Assembly (NCBI RefSeq): GCF_003664325.1
Contig: NZ_RCDA01000001.1
Span: 186,001 to 250,000 of the forward strand
Direction: 5' to 3'
Length of the DNA stretch: 64,000 bases
Origin: Alkalispirillum mobile
GTDB taxonomy: Bacteria > Pseudomonadota > Gammaproteobacteria > Nitrococcales > Halorhodospiraceae
Under the pieces are notes generated by a model that was given only the letters and a program-made list of their open reading frames with translations, made no database searches and had not been told where the DNA came from. This document shows, piece by piece, positions 36,522 to 44,733 of the stretch. Made by a program: the position numbers and the translations under genes. Every line of letters begins with the position of its first letter. Position 1 is the first letter of the stretch.

Positions 36522-38339
36522 ATGAGCACGCGCGAGGACAAGGGCGAGCGGCCGGTGCCTGCGGGCCTGATCACCCAGGCGCCGTCCGAACAGGGACGGA
36601 TGTGGGCGCTCAGAGTCCTCTGGCGCTTCCTGGCGAGGCATCGGGTGCGGTTCTGGCTGGCCGTGATGGCTTTACTGGTGGCGGCCGGCAGCGTACTGGC
36701 GCTCGGTCAGACGCTGCGCCTGGTGGTGGATCGCGGCTTTCTCGATGATGACCCGGCGCAGCTCAACCTGCTGTTGCTGGTGACCATGGGGGTCATTCTG
36801 CTGCTCGCCGTGGCATCCGCGCTGCGGTTCTACCTGGTTTCCTGGATCGGCGAACGGGTGGCGGCGGACCTGCGCCAGGCGGTGTTCGACCACGTCACCC
36901 GTCAGCCCCCCTCGTTTTTCGAACTCAACGGGGTTGGCGAGATCCAGTCGCGGTTGACCACCGACACCAGCGTTTTACAGACCATACTGGGCGCCTCCTT
37001 TTCGATTGCCGTGCGCAATGGGTTGCTGCTGATCGGTGCCCTGGTGTTGCTGTTTATCACCAGCCCTCGGCTGACCGGCCTGGTGCTGGCTACCCTGCCA
37101 CTGGTGCTTGGGCCGGTGGTTTTCTTCGGCCGGCGGGTGCGACGGCTCTCCCGCGCCAGCCAGGATCGCGTAGCCGACGTGGGCAGTTTTGCGGGCGAGA
37201 CGCTGCACGGGATACGCACCGTCCAGGCTTTTTGCCACGAGGCGGTGGACCGGCAGCGGTTCCGCCGGCATGTAGATCACGCCTTTGACACGGCGGTGCT
37301 GCGGGTGCGGCAACGGGCCTGGTTGGTCGGGATGGCGCTGATACTGGCTTTCAGCGCCGTGGGGCTGATCCTCTGGCAGGGTGGGCACGATGTGCTGGCC
37401 GGGCGGATGACTGCCGGAGAGTTGGCCGCGTTCGTCTTTTACGCCGTGCTCGCCGCCGGCGCGACCGGTGCGGTATCCGAAGTTTCCGGGGAGCTGTTCC
37501 GCGCCGCTGGTGCCACCGAGCGCCTCACGGAACTGCTCAACAGCCGCCCTCAGATCCGGGCGCCGGCGCGGGCGCAGAAGCTGCCGCGCCCCGTCCGCGG
37601 GGCAATCCGGCTTGAAGAGGTAGGCTTCGCCTATCCGGGGCGCCCCGAACGCCCGGTGCTCTCAGGGGTTGATCTGCACATCGAACCCGGCGAGCGCGTT
37701 GCACTGGTCGGCCCCTCGGGCGCGGGGAAAAGCACGCTGTTCGCGCTACTCCTGCGCTTCTATGATCCGGACCGGGGTCGGGTGTGTCTGGATGATATCG
37801 ACCTCCGCGAGTTGGACCCGGCGGATGTGCGCAGCGCCATCGGGCTGGTAGCCCAGGAGACCACGCTGTTCACCGGTACCGCCTGGGAGAACATCCGTTA
37901 CGGGCGGGAGGACGCGGACGATGAGGCGATCGTGAAGGCGGCGGAGGCCGCGCACTGCATGTCCTTTCTATCCGCCTTGCCCCAAGGGCTGGAGACGCCC
38001 CTGGGGCCCGGCGGCGTCCAGCTCTCGGGGGGGCAGCGCCAGCGTATCGCGATTGCCCGAGCGATTCTGCGGGACCCGGCACTGCTGCTTCTGGACGAGG
38101 CAACAAGCAACCTGGATGCGGAGAGCGAGTCGCGAATCCAAGTGGCACTGGAGCAATTGATGCGCGACCGGACCAGTCTGGTCATCGCTCACCGGCTGGC
38201 CACGGTGACTGCAGCCGACCGCATCCTGGTGATGCAGGATGGGCGGCTTCAGGCCCAGGGCACCCACACGGAGCTGCTACGGAGCAGCCCACTCTATGCC
38301 CACCTGGCGGCGTTGCAGTTTCCGGACAGTCGGGGTTGA
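36522..38339 (+). CDS. ABC exporter, MsbA/ABCB type half-transporter
   Basis: Fused membrane and ATPase half-transporter, 605 residues from the ATG at 36522 (36510 is an in-frame alternative). Six membrane spans in residues about 40-320 make the type I exporter domain. The ATPase domain has Walker A GPSGAGKST, signature LSGGQRQRIAIARA, Walker B LLLLDEAT and the H-loop AHRLAT. Likely a homodimer in the inner membrane; substrate not readable (lipid or hydrophobic compounds are usual). Divergent from the dipeptidase fusion, and ends 6 bases from the convergent BCCT gene. Confidence 0.88.
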   Translation: MSTREDKGERPVPAGLITQAPSEQGRMWALRVLWRFLARHRVRFWLAVMALLVAAGSVLALGQTLRLVVDRGFLDDDPAQLNLLLLVTMGVILLLAVASALRFYLVSWIGERVAADLRQAVFDHVTRQPPSFFELNGVGEIQSRLTTDTSVLQTILGASFSIAVRNGLLLIGALVLLFITSPRLTGLVLATLPLVLGPVVFFGRRVRRLSRASQDRVADVGSFAGETLHGIRTVQAFCHEAVDRQRFRRHVDHAFDTAVLRVRQRAWLVGMALILAFSAVGLILWQGGHDVLAGRMTAGELAAFVFYAVLAAGATGAVSEVSGELFRAAGATERLTELLNSRPQIRAPARAQKLPRPVRGAIRLEEVGFAYPGRPERPVLSGVDLHIEPGERVALVGPSGAGKSTLFALLLRFYDPDRGRVCLDDIDLRELDPADVRSAIGLVAQETTLFTGTAWENIRYGREDADDEAIVKAAEAAHCMSFLSALPQGLETPLGPGGVQLSGGQRQRIAIARAILRDPALLLLDEATSNLDAESESRIQVALEQLMRDRTSLVIAHRLATVTAADRILVMQDGRLQAQGTHTELLRSSPLYAHLAALQFPDSRG

Positions 38340-38345
38340 GTCGCG

Positions 38346-40385
38346 CTACCAGGCCAGCCACTTGCGGCACTCACGCAGGGCATCGTTGTACAGCGTATCC
38401 GGGTCGCAGTGGGCCACGTCCCACTCCCGTGCCAGGCCGTCACTGGTGACATGCACCGTGCTTCGGCGTGGCCGCTCGGGGCGTCCGTGCAGTGCCGGGA
38501 ACGCGAACGAGGGACGCTGGTAGAGCCGTCCCTCCACCACGTAGATCGGCAGTTCCTGCTGGTCCCGCACCAGGCAGAGGCGGGCACCCTGGCGCGTGCG
38601 CTCGGCGCGCACCGGGTGGCCCTCTTCGGCCAGCGCTGCCTGCACCGCCTTGAGTGCCGGCATGACCATCTCGTCCATGCACTGCTCCAGCTCGGCCTCG
38701 GCCTCATCCAGTACCTCGGTGGCGCGCGCCCGGTCCTTGAAGCGTTCCCGCCTGATCAGCCAGTGGCGAACCGGCCGGGGCCAGAGTTGGAGCCAGCGCC
38801 CCGGTGCACGCAGCCCCGGGCCTTCCCCCACCGGGCGTTCCCGCTGGCGCCTCTCGCGCAGGTAGCGGGCCAGCCAGTCCAGCCTTGGTTCGGGCATCCG
38901 GCTGATCTGCTGTTCCTGGGCCGCGTCGACGCGCAGTGCGGTCCACAGCCCCCATGCTATCAACAGCAGGACGATGGAGAGGGGGAGGGCGGCAGTCAGG
39001 GTGGCGGTCTGCAGGGCCTGGAGACCGCCGGCGAGGAGGAGCACCGCGGCGGCCGCCCCCGTCAGCACGCTCCAGAAGAGCTTCTGCAATAGCGGGGGAT
39101 TCGGGTTGCCTCCAGAGGAGAGGATGTTCATGACCAGCGCCCCCGAGTCCGCGGAGGTGACGAAGTAGCCGACGATCACGGCGGTGGCCAACGGGATCGT
39201 GATAGCGGCCACCGGCATGGACTCCAGCATGGCGAACAGCGCCCGGGAGTTGTCCGCCTGGACGATCGCCCCCAGCTGCCCCGCCTGCATCTCCAGTTGC
39301 AGGGCGGAGATGCCGAAAATGCTCATCCAGAGAAAGGTGAACCCGGTGGGTACCAGCAGGGTCCCGAGGATGAACTCGCCGACGGTGCGGCCACGGGAGA
39401 CCCGGGCGATGAACATGCCGACGAAGGGGCACCACGAGATCCACCAGGCCCAGTAGAACAGCGTCCAGCCCGCCTGCCAGTCCTGCCCGCGAAAGACATC
39501 GGTGCGCAGGGTCAGCTCGATCAGTCCCTGGACGTAGCTGCCCACGGTCTGGAGCAGCCCGTACAGGACCATCACCGTCGGACCGAAGGCGAAGACGAAC
39601 AGCATCAGCAGGGTGCCGAGGAAGAGGTTGGCCCGGGAGAGGAGGCGGATGCCATTGTTCAGGCCGCTGAGCACCGAGATCGTGGCAATCCCCATGATCA
39701 CCGCGATCAGGATGACCTGATTGCGGGTCGAGATGGCCAGCAGGTCTACCTGGGCCAGCCCGGCGTTCACCTGCATGACGCCCAGCCCCAGCGAGGTGGC
39801 CACCCCGAGGACTGTCCCGATCACCGCAAGGCTGTCCATGACATCCCCGGCAGCGCCGTTGATGCGTTCGCCGATCAGCGGGTAGAGCGCGGAGCGCAGG
39901 GACAGGGGCAGGTCGTGACGGTAGGAGAAAAACGCCAGGGCCAGCGCGACCACGATGTACACGGCCCAGGGATGCAGCCCCCAATGATAGAAGGTGAGCC
40001 GCATTGACTCATTGGCTGCCGCCGGCGTGCCGCCTTCACCGTGCGGCGGCTCCAGGTAGTGCAGCAGCGGCTCGGCCACCCCGTAGAACAACAGCCCGAT
40101 GCCCATGCCGGCCGAAAACAGCATGGCAAACCAAGAGAGATAGGTGTACTCAGGCTGTGAATCCTGGGGACCGAGCCGAAGGCGCCGGAAGCGCGGGTGC
40201 AGCAATACCGCCAGTACGAAGACCAGGAGTGCCGCGACGGCGATGGTATAGACCCAACCGAACTGGTGGATCAGCACCCGATTCAGTTGCTCCATCGCCC
40301 GCCCAACGGGCTCGGTCCACACGGCACCGCTGATGACCAGCGCCAGCACGATGCCCGCAGAGGGGAGAAAGACCCGCGGATTCAT
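38346..40385 (-). CDS. BCCT family betaine/choline transporter with long C-terminal domain
   Basis: Secondary transporter for glycine betaine, choline or carnitine, 679 residues, twelve predicted spans in the first 520. GMGIGLLFYGVAEP and the Trp-rich WAWWISWCPFVGMFIARVSRGRT segment (substrate and sodium sites) mark the BCCT family. The cytoplasmic C-terminal extension of about 160 residues, ending ECRKWLAW, resembles that of BetT, where it senses osmotic stress. An osmolyte carrier fits a saline habitat. Substrate and coupling ion cannot be fixed from sequence. Confidence 0.93.
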   Translation of the reverse strand: MNPRVFLPSAGIVLALVISGAVWTEPVGRAMEQLNRVLIHQFGWVYTIAVAALLVFVLAVLLHPRFRRLRLGPQDSQPEYTYLSWFAMLFSAGMGIGLLFYGVAEPLLHYLEPPHGEGGTPAAANESMRLTFYHWGLHPWAVYIVVALALAFFSYRHDLPLSLRSALYPLIGERINGAAGDVMDSLAVIGTVLGVATSLGLGVMQVNAGLAQVDLLAISTRNQVILIAVIMGIATISVLSGLNNGIRLLSRANLFLGTLLMLFVFAFGPTVMVLYGLLQTVGSYVQGLIELTLRTDVFRGQDWQAGWTLFYWAWWISWCPFVGMFIARVSRGRTVGEFILGTLLVPTGFTFLWMSIFGISALQLEMQAGQLGAIVQADNSRALFAMLESMPVAAITIPLATAVIVGYFVTSADSGALVMNILSSGGNPNPPLLQKLFWSVLTGAAAAVLLLAGGLQALQTATLTAALPLSIVLLLIAWGLWTALRVDAAQEQQISRMPEPRLDWLARYLRERRQRERPVGEGPGLRAPGRWLQLWPRPVRHWLIRRERFKDRARATEVLDEAEAELEQCMDEMVMPALKAVQAALAEEGHPVRAERTRQGARLCLVRDQQELPIYVVEGRLYQRPSFAFPALHGRPERPRRSTVHVTSDGLAREWDVAHCDPDTLYNDALRECRKWLAW

Positions 40386-40403
40386 GGCGCCCCCGGCGCG
40401 CGA

Positions 40404-41795
40404 TCAGATGACCTTACTGTAGCGGGTGTCGCCCTTGTCGGCATGCAGATAGGCATCGAAGGCCATGGCCACGTGGCGCAGTAGCAGACGCCCACGGGGC
40501 TCAACCTGCAGGGTATTGCCCTCGATGCGAACCAGGCCATCGGCCTGCATGCCTTGCAGGCGTTCCAGGGCATCCCGGAAATAGTTATGGAAGACGATGT
40601 CGTAGCGCTGTTCCACCTCGCGGAAGTCCACCCGGGAGTGGCACATGATCTCGGTGATCACGTCCCGACGCAGCTGGTCGTCGGTGGTGAGCTCAACACC
40701 GCGGAACACCGGCAGCCGCCCGGCATCCAGTCGCTCGTAGTAGGCATCGATATCGCGCAGGTTCTGGCTGTAGGTCTCGCCCACCTTGCCGATGGAGGTG
40801 ACGCCGAGACCCACCAGATCGCACTCCGCGCGGGTGGAGTACCCCTGGAAGTTTCGGTGCAGCGTGCCGGCGCGCTGGGCGCGGGCCAGTTCGTCGTCCG
40901 GCAGGGCAAAATGATCCATGCCGATGTAAACATACCCGGCCTCGGTGAGCCGGTTGATGGTCTGCTCCAGGATGGCGAGCTTTTCGTCCGGTCCCGGCAG
41001 GTCGCCGTCGCGGATCTGCCGTTGCACCTTGAACAGGTGGGGCAGGTGGGCGTAGTTGTAAATGGCGATGCGCTCGGGCCGCAGTTCCAGCGTCCGGTCC
41101 AGGGTCCGGGCGTAGGTCTCCACCGTCTGCAGGGGCAGCCCGTAAATCAGGTCCATGTTAGTGGAACGGAAACCGCAACTGCGGGCCTTCTTGATGACGC
41201 GGGCCGTGGTTTCGTAGGGCTGGATGCGGTTGACGGCCTTCTGCACATCCGGGTCAAAGTCCTGGACGCCGACACTGATGCGGTTAAACCCGAGTTCAGC
41301 CAGCAGCTCAATGGTGGTGTCGCGGACCGCACGCGGATCGATCTCTATCGAGAACTCGCGCTCCGGGCCCTTCTCCAGGGAGAAGTGGCGGGAGAGCATT
41401 TCCATGACCCGGACCAGGTCTTCGTCATTCAGGTAGGTCGGCGTGCCGCCGCCGAAGTGCAGCTGCTCCACCCGGCGGTCGCTGTCAAACAGCTGGCCCT
41501 GCAACGCCACCTCTTTTTCGAGGTAGTCCAGGTACTTGCCTGCGCGGGCGTAGTTTCCGGTGATGATCTTGTTGCAGGCGCAGTAGAAGCAGACCGTGTC
41601 ACAGAAGGGGACGTGGACGTAGAGCGACAGCGGCCGCGGGATCGGGTCCTCGTTGCTTCGTGCGGCAACTTCGGCGTAGGCCTGGTCGTCAAACCCCTCG
41701 TGGAACTGCGGTGCCGTGGGGTACGAGGTGTACCGGGGGCCGCTGACGTTGTATTTGGCCAGCATGGCCGGGTCAAATTGCAGTGTTTGGTCCAT
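40404..41795 (-). CDS. hemN: Oxygen-independent coproporphyrinogen III oxidase
   Basis: Radical SAM enzyme making protoporphyrinogen IX without oxygen in heme synthesis, 463 residues. The cluster motif is Cys65-x3-Cys69-x2-Cys72 (FCDTVCFYCAC). SGPRYTSYPTA, HFGGGTPT, the RIQPYETT segment and the HemN C-terminal domain (ITEIMCHSRVDF) are present, supporting true HemN rather than HemW. The start at 41795 gives the normal N-terminus, MDQTLQFDPAML. A class II FNR/Anr-like promoter lies upstream, consistent with induction at low oxygen. Confidence 0.96.
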   Translation of the reverse strand: MDQTLQFDPAMLAKYNVSGPRYTSYPTAPQFHEGFDDQAYAEVAARSNEDPIPRPLSLYVHVPFCDTVCFYCACNKIITGNYARAGKYLDYLEKEVALQGQLFDSDRRVEQLHFGGGTPTYLNDEDLVRVMEMLSRHFSLEKGPEREFSIEIDPRAVRDTTIELLAELGFNRISVGVQDFDPDVQKAVNRIQPYETTARVIKKARSCGFRSTNMDLIYGLPLQTVETYARTLDRTLELRPERIAIYNYAHLPHLFKVQRQIRDGDLPGPDEKLAILEQTINRLTEAGYVYIGMDHFALPDDELARAQRAGTLHRNFQGYSTRAECDLVGLGVTSIGKVGETYSQNLRDIDAYYERLDAGRLPVFRGVELTTDDQLRRDVITEIMCHSRVDFREVEQRYDIVFHNYFRDALERLQGMQADGLVRIEGNTLQVEPRGRLLLRHVAMAFDAYLHADKGDTRYSKVI

Positions 41796-41857
41796 GACGA
41801 ATCGCACAATGCCGGGAGTTGGTGTCACAGCGCGGAGCGCTGTAGCTATAAGCGTTC

Positions 41858-41899
41858 AAAATAAGGGACCCGTTACCGTTACGTCTTGATTCAGGTCAT
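41858..41899 (-). promoter_or_regulatory. FNR/Anr-dependent promoter for hemN
   Basis: TTGAT-TCAG-GTCAT (41886-41899) matches 8 of 10 fixed bases of the FNR box TTGAT-N4-ATCAA. On the minus strand TATTTT (41863 down to 41858) can be the -10 box. With transcription starting near 41851 the box is centred at -41.5, the exact class II activator position. Confidence 0.6.
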
Positions 41900-41910
41900 G
41901 AGAGTTTCTG

Positions 41911-41953
41911 AAAAAACAAAAAGGCAGGTATGCGTTGCCGGCATACCTGCCTT
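41911..41953 (-). terminator. Rho-independent terminator of fabB
   Basis: A perfect 13-base stem (41921-41933 with 41941-41953) around a 7-base loop. On the minus strand it is followed by a T-rich tail (TTTGTTTTTT, 41920 down to 41911). It lies 43 bases after the fabB stop and insulates hemN. Confidence 0.92.
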
Positions 41954-41995
41954 CGATCAATTCCGCCCGGGCTCCCGCCCGGTGGATGGAATCGG

Positions 41996-43213
41996 TCAGT
42001 CGTTGTAGCGGCGGAAGATCAGGGTGGAATTGGTACCACCGAAACCGAAGCTGTTGGACATGACCGTGTTCAGGGTGACCCCATCACGAGCCTCGGTGAC
42101 GATAGGCACGTCCTTGGCCTCCGGGTCGATGTTCTCGATGTTGATCGAGGGGGAGATGAAGCCTTCCTTGAGCATCAGCAACGAGTAGATGGCCTCCTGT
42201 ACACCGGCCGCCCCCAGAGAGTGTCCGGTGAGCGACTTGGTGGCACTGACCGGCGGGATGTCCTCGCCGAAGACCTCGCGCATGGCCTTCAGCTCCGCGA
42301 GGTCGCCCACCGGCGTGCTAGTGCCGTGGGCATTGACGTAGTCGATCGGGCTGTCGACGGTCTCCAGCGCCTGGCGCATGCAGCGCGCGGCACCTTCGCC
42401 GGAGGGGGCCACCATGTCGTACCCGTCGGAGGTGGCGCCGTAACCCACCAGTTCGCCGTAGATCTTGGCGCCGCGGGCCAGGGCGTGATCCAGCGCCTCG
42501 ATCACGAGCATGCCGCCACCACCGGCAATGACGAAGCCATCCCGGTCCGCATCGTAGGTGCGGGACGCCTTCTCGGGGGTGTCGTTGTACTTGGTGGACA
42601 GGGCGCCCATGCCGTCGAACAGCATGCTCAGGGACCAGTGCTCCTCCTCGCCACCGCCGGCGAAAATCATGTCCTGCTTGCCGAGCTGAATCTGCTCCAT
42701 GGCGGAGCCGATGCAGTGAGCGCTGGTGGCGCAGGCGGAGGTGATGGAGTAGTTGAGGCCCTTGATCTTGAAAGGGGTCGCCAGACAGGCGGATACGGTG
42801 CTGCCCATGGTGCGGGTGACACCGTAGGGCCCGATCTTGCGCACACCCCGGTTCTTGAGGGTCTCGGCGGCCTGCACCACGTTGGCGGTGGAGGCGCCGC
42901 CGGAGCCGGCGATCAAACCAACCCGGGGGCTGGAGACCGCCTCAGCGCTCAGGCCGGCGTCCTGCATGGCCTGTTCCATGGCGATGTAGGAGAAGGCCGC
43001 GGCATCGCCCATGAATCGGAGCGATTTGCGCGGTATATGATCGGACAGATCGATATCCACGGACCCGGCCACCAGGCTGCGTAGACCGACCTCCTCGTAT
43101 TCCGGCTTGAATTTGATGCCCGAACTGCCGTTACGCAAGGCCTCAGTCACCGAGCTCTGGTCGGTGCCGATGCAGGAGACAATGCCCATTCCAGTGACGA
43201 CTACTCGACGCAC
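41996..43213 (-). CDS. fabB: 3-oxoacyl-[acyl-carrier-protein] synthase I
   Basis: Condensing enzyme needed for unsaturated fatty acid elongation, 405 residues. The catalytic triad is Cys161 ([16 protein letters not shown]) and the His of [11 protein letters not shown] and of [28 protein letters not shown] is the usual N-terminus. GTG start with GAGGAG at proper spacing. Downstream of fabA by 55 bases on the same strand, the standard fabA-fabB operon. Followed by a strong terminator. Confidence 0.97.
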   Translation of the reverse strand: MRRVVVTGMGIVSCIGTDQSSVTEALRNGSSGIKFKPEYEEVGLRSLVAGSVDIDLSDHIPRKSLRFMGDAAAFSYIAMEQAMQDAGLSAEAVSSPRVGLIAGSGGASTANVVQAAETLKNRGVRKIGPYGVTRTMGSTVSACLATPFKIKGLNYSITSACATSAHCIGSAMEQIQLGKQDMIFAGGGEEEHWSLSMLFDGMGALSTKYNDTPEKASRTYDADRDGFVIAGGGGMLVIEALDHALARGAKIYGELVGYGATSDGYDMVAPSGEGAARCMRQALETVDSPIDYVNAHGTSTPVGDLAELKAMREVFGEDIPPVSATKSLTGHSLGAAGVQEAIYSLLMLKEGFISPSINIENIDPEAKDVPIVTEARDGVTLNTVMSNSFGFGGTNSTLIFRRYND

Positions 43214-43268
43214 GGTAGACTCCTCGAAACTGAATCAGTGGTTATTGAAACTTACAACCCGTAGCAGG

Positions 43269-43799
43269 TTAACCCCGGCCTTTGCTGAGGTCGCCCGGAT
43301 CCTGAAACAGCCCCACCTTCAGGTCCTTGGCCGTGTAGATCTGCTCACCATCCACGGACACCCAACCATCGGCAATCCCCATGACCAGGCGACGGTTAAT
43401 GACGCGCTTGAAAGCGATCTCGTAGGTGACCTTTTCGTGCTCCGGGAGAATCTGGCCGGAGAACTTCACCTCCCCGCAGCCGAGGGCGCGCCCCTTCCCT
43501 GTGCCGCCGATCCAGCCCAGGTAGAAGCCCACGAGTTGCCAAAGGGCGTCCAGCCCCAGACACCCGGGCATGACCGGATCCCCCGGGAAATGGCAGCGGA
43601 AGAACCAGAGATCCGGATCGAGATCGAGCTCCGCGCTGATCTGGCCCTTGTCATAGGCCCCGCCCTGATCACTAATGTGCGTGATGCGGTGGAACATCAG
43701 CATGTTCGGCGCGGGCAGTTGCGGGTTGCCCGGGCCAAACAGTCGTCCGTGCCCGCTGAGCAGCAACTCGTCGTAATTATAGCTTTCTTGCCTTGTCAT
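43269..43799 (-). CDS. fabA: 3-hydroxydecanoyl-[acyl-carrier-protein] dehydratase/isomerase
   Basis: Introduces the cis double bond at the ten-carbon stage of fatty acid synthesis, 176 residues. Active-site His70 ([21 protein letters not shown]) and Asp84 are at the same positions as in E. coli. GGGAGA ribosome site before the ATG. First gene of fabA-fabB; together they set membrane fluidity. Substrates require the acyl carrier protein activated by AcpS (18.7 kb). Confidence 0.97.
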   Translation of the reverse strand: MTRQESYNYDELLLSGHGRLFGPGNPQLPAPNMLMFHRITHISDQGGAYDKGQISAELDLDPDLWFFRCHFPGDPVMPGCLGLDALWQLVGFYLGWIGGTGKGRALGCGEVKFSGQILPEHEKVTYEIAFKRVINRRLVMGIADGWVSVDGEQIYTAKDLKVGLFQDPGDLSKGRG

Positions 43800-43874
43800 T
43801 CTCCCTACCTGTGGTCATGTGGCGGCTCGGTGCATATCCTACGCCATCGGGCAAAAAGGCCATACTACACGTAC

Positions 43875-43909
43875 AAAAAAGCCGTGTCCCCCTCCACGGG
43901 GAACACGGC
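43875..43909 (-). terminator. Rho-independent terminator of the DUF4168 gene
   Basis: GCCGTGTCCCC (43881-43891) pairs with GGGGAACACGGC (43898-43909) with one unpaired base. On the minus strand a run of six T follows (43880 down to 43875). It lies 27 bases after the DUF4168 stop and 75 bases before fabA. Confidence 0.88.
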
Positions 43910-43936
43910 ATGGGCTGGTCGCCAGGAAGCGCTGGT

Positions 43937-44518
43937 TCAGCGGCGCTCCTGGATCATGCCGGCCAGTTCATCGCGCAGCTCCGGGTCGGTGTCCAGAGCG
44001 GTGGCAATCTCGGAGTACTCCGGGACGCTCAGGCCGTGGTTTTCGATGGCGTCCACCATCTCGTCGTTGGCCTCCTGCTGCAGGTTCCGCGCCTCGTCCG
44101 GATCCTCAGTACCCTCCAGCCGCTGAGTGTAGTCCTCTTGGATCTCGGTGATATCGATGTAGGCGTCAGCGAACTGCTCCAGGCTGTCGTCGTCAAAGTC
44201 GTGCTCGGGAGCACCAGCACCCATGGCCGGGTCCTGCTGCATGCCCGGGTCCTGTTGTTGCTCCTGACCCATCTGGTCCTGCTGCTGGTCCATGCCCTCC
44301 TGTTGCTGCTGCTCCATGCCGCCTTGCTGCTGCTCCATGCCGCCCTGCTGCTGTTCGTCCATGCCGCCGGGCTGCTGCTGTTGCTGCTGCTCCATTTCCT
44401 GCTGCTGGTCCATCCCCTGCGGATCATCCTGCATGCCGGTCTGGCCGACGGCCATGCCGGAGGCGAGGAGCAGGGAGGAGAAGACGGTCAGGGTCGGGGC
44501 AATCTTGCGAAGCTTCAT
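43937..44518 (-). CDS. Secreted Met/Gln-rich DUF4168 protein
   Basis: Exported protein of 193 residues. Signal peptide about 1-25 (cleavage after GMAVG). Residues about 26-110 are almost entirely Gln, Met, Gly and Asp/Glu in degenerate repeats such as GGMEQQQ and GMDQQQ. Residues about 115-193 form an acidic helical DUF4168 domain (LEQFADAYIDITEIQEDYTQ to RDELAGMIQERR). A CAGGAGG ribosome site decides the start. It stands alone between a sigma-54-type promoter and a terminator, and diverges from a kinase and a sigma-54 activator that are its likely regulators. DUF4168 proteins have no settled function. The Met/Gln tract could bind metal, quench oxidants or drive assembly; none of this is shown. 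Confidence 0.85.
   Translation of the reverse strand: MKLRKIAPTLTVFSSLLLASGMAVGQTGMQDDPQGMDQQQEMEQQQQQQPGGMDEQQQGGMEQQQGGMEQQQQEGMDQQQDQMGQEQQQDPGMQQDPAMGAGAPEHDFDDDSLEQFADAYIDITEIQEDYTQRLEGTEDPDEARNLQQEANDEMVDAIENHGLSVPEYSEIATALDTDPELRDELAGMIQERR
44270..44420 (-). repeat. CAG/CTG-rich degenerate tandem repeat coding Gln-Met motifs
   Basis: About 21-base units coding GGMEQQQ-like heptads, repeated five to six times with decay. The DNA is a near-continuous ladder of CTG triplets with interspersed CCATGCC. Such tracts change length easily by slippage in steps of whole codons, so allele-length variation is expected. Confidence 0.75.
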
Positions 44519-44567
44519 TGAGGCCTCCTGTATAAGTCTGGCTCGAATAGCGTTCCGGCCTAAGTCT

Positions 44568-44583
44568 TGCAAGCACCCTGCCA
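44568..44583 (-). promoter_or_regulatory. Sigma-54 (RpoN) promoter for the DUF4168 gene
   Basis: On the minus strand TGGCAG-GGTGC-TTGCA matches the -24/-12 consensus TGGCAC-N5-TTGCA at all but one base, with ten bases between the invariant GG and GC. Transcription would start near 44557, giving a 39-base leader with the CAGGAGG site. Confidence 0.72.
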
Positions 44584-44680
44584 AGTGGCGACTTGATTCG
44601 GGGGGCGTGCATAAGTGACTGACCGGAAAGTGCAAAAAAGCAGGCCCGATGGGTTGCGGGCGGGCAGCTGTTCGGGAACC

Positions 44681-44693
44681 GAAGTGGCAAATC
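44681..44693. promoter_or_regulatory. Palindrome, candidate activator site
   Basis: TTCGG-GAA-CCGAA is a perfect dyad about 100 bases upstream of the sigma-54 promoter and 40 bases before the kinase gene. The position suits an upstream activating site for the adjacent NtrC-type regulator or autoregulation of the kinase gene. Confidence 0.35.
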
Positions 44694-44733
44694 GTGTGTC
44701 GTACTGGCACATGTGTCATAAGGGACAAGGTTT

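Noticed and set aside
44703-44720. TGGCAC-N5-TCATA on the plus strand as a sigma-54 promoter for the kinase gene
   Set aside because: The -24 half is good but the -12 half lacks the invariant GC, so it should not work.
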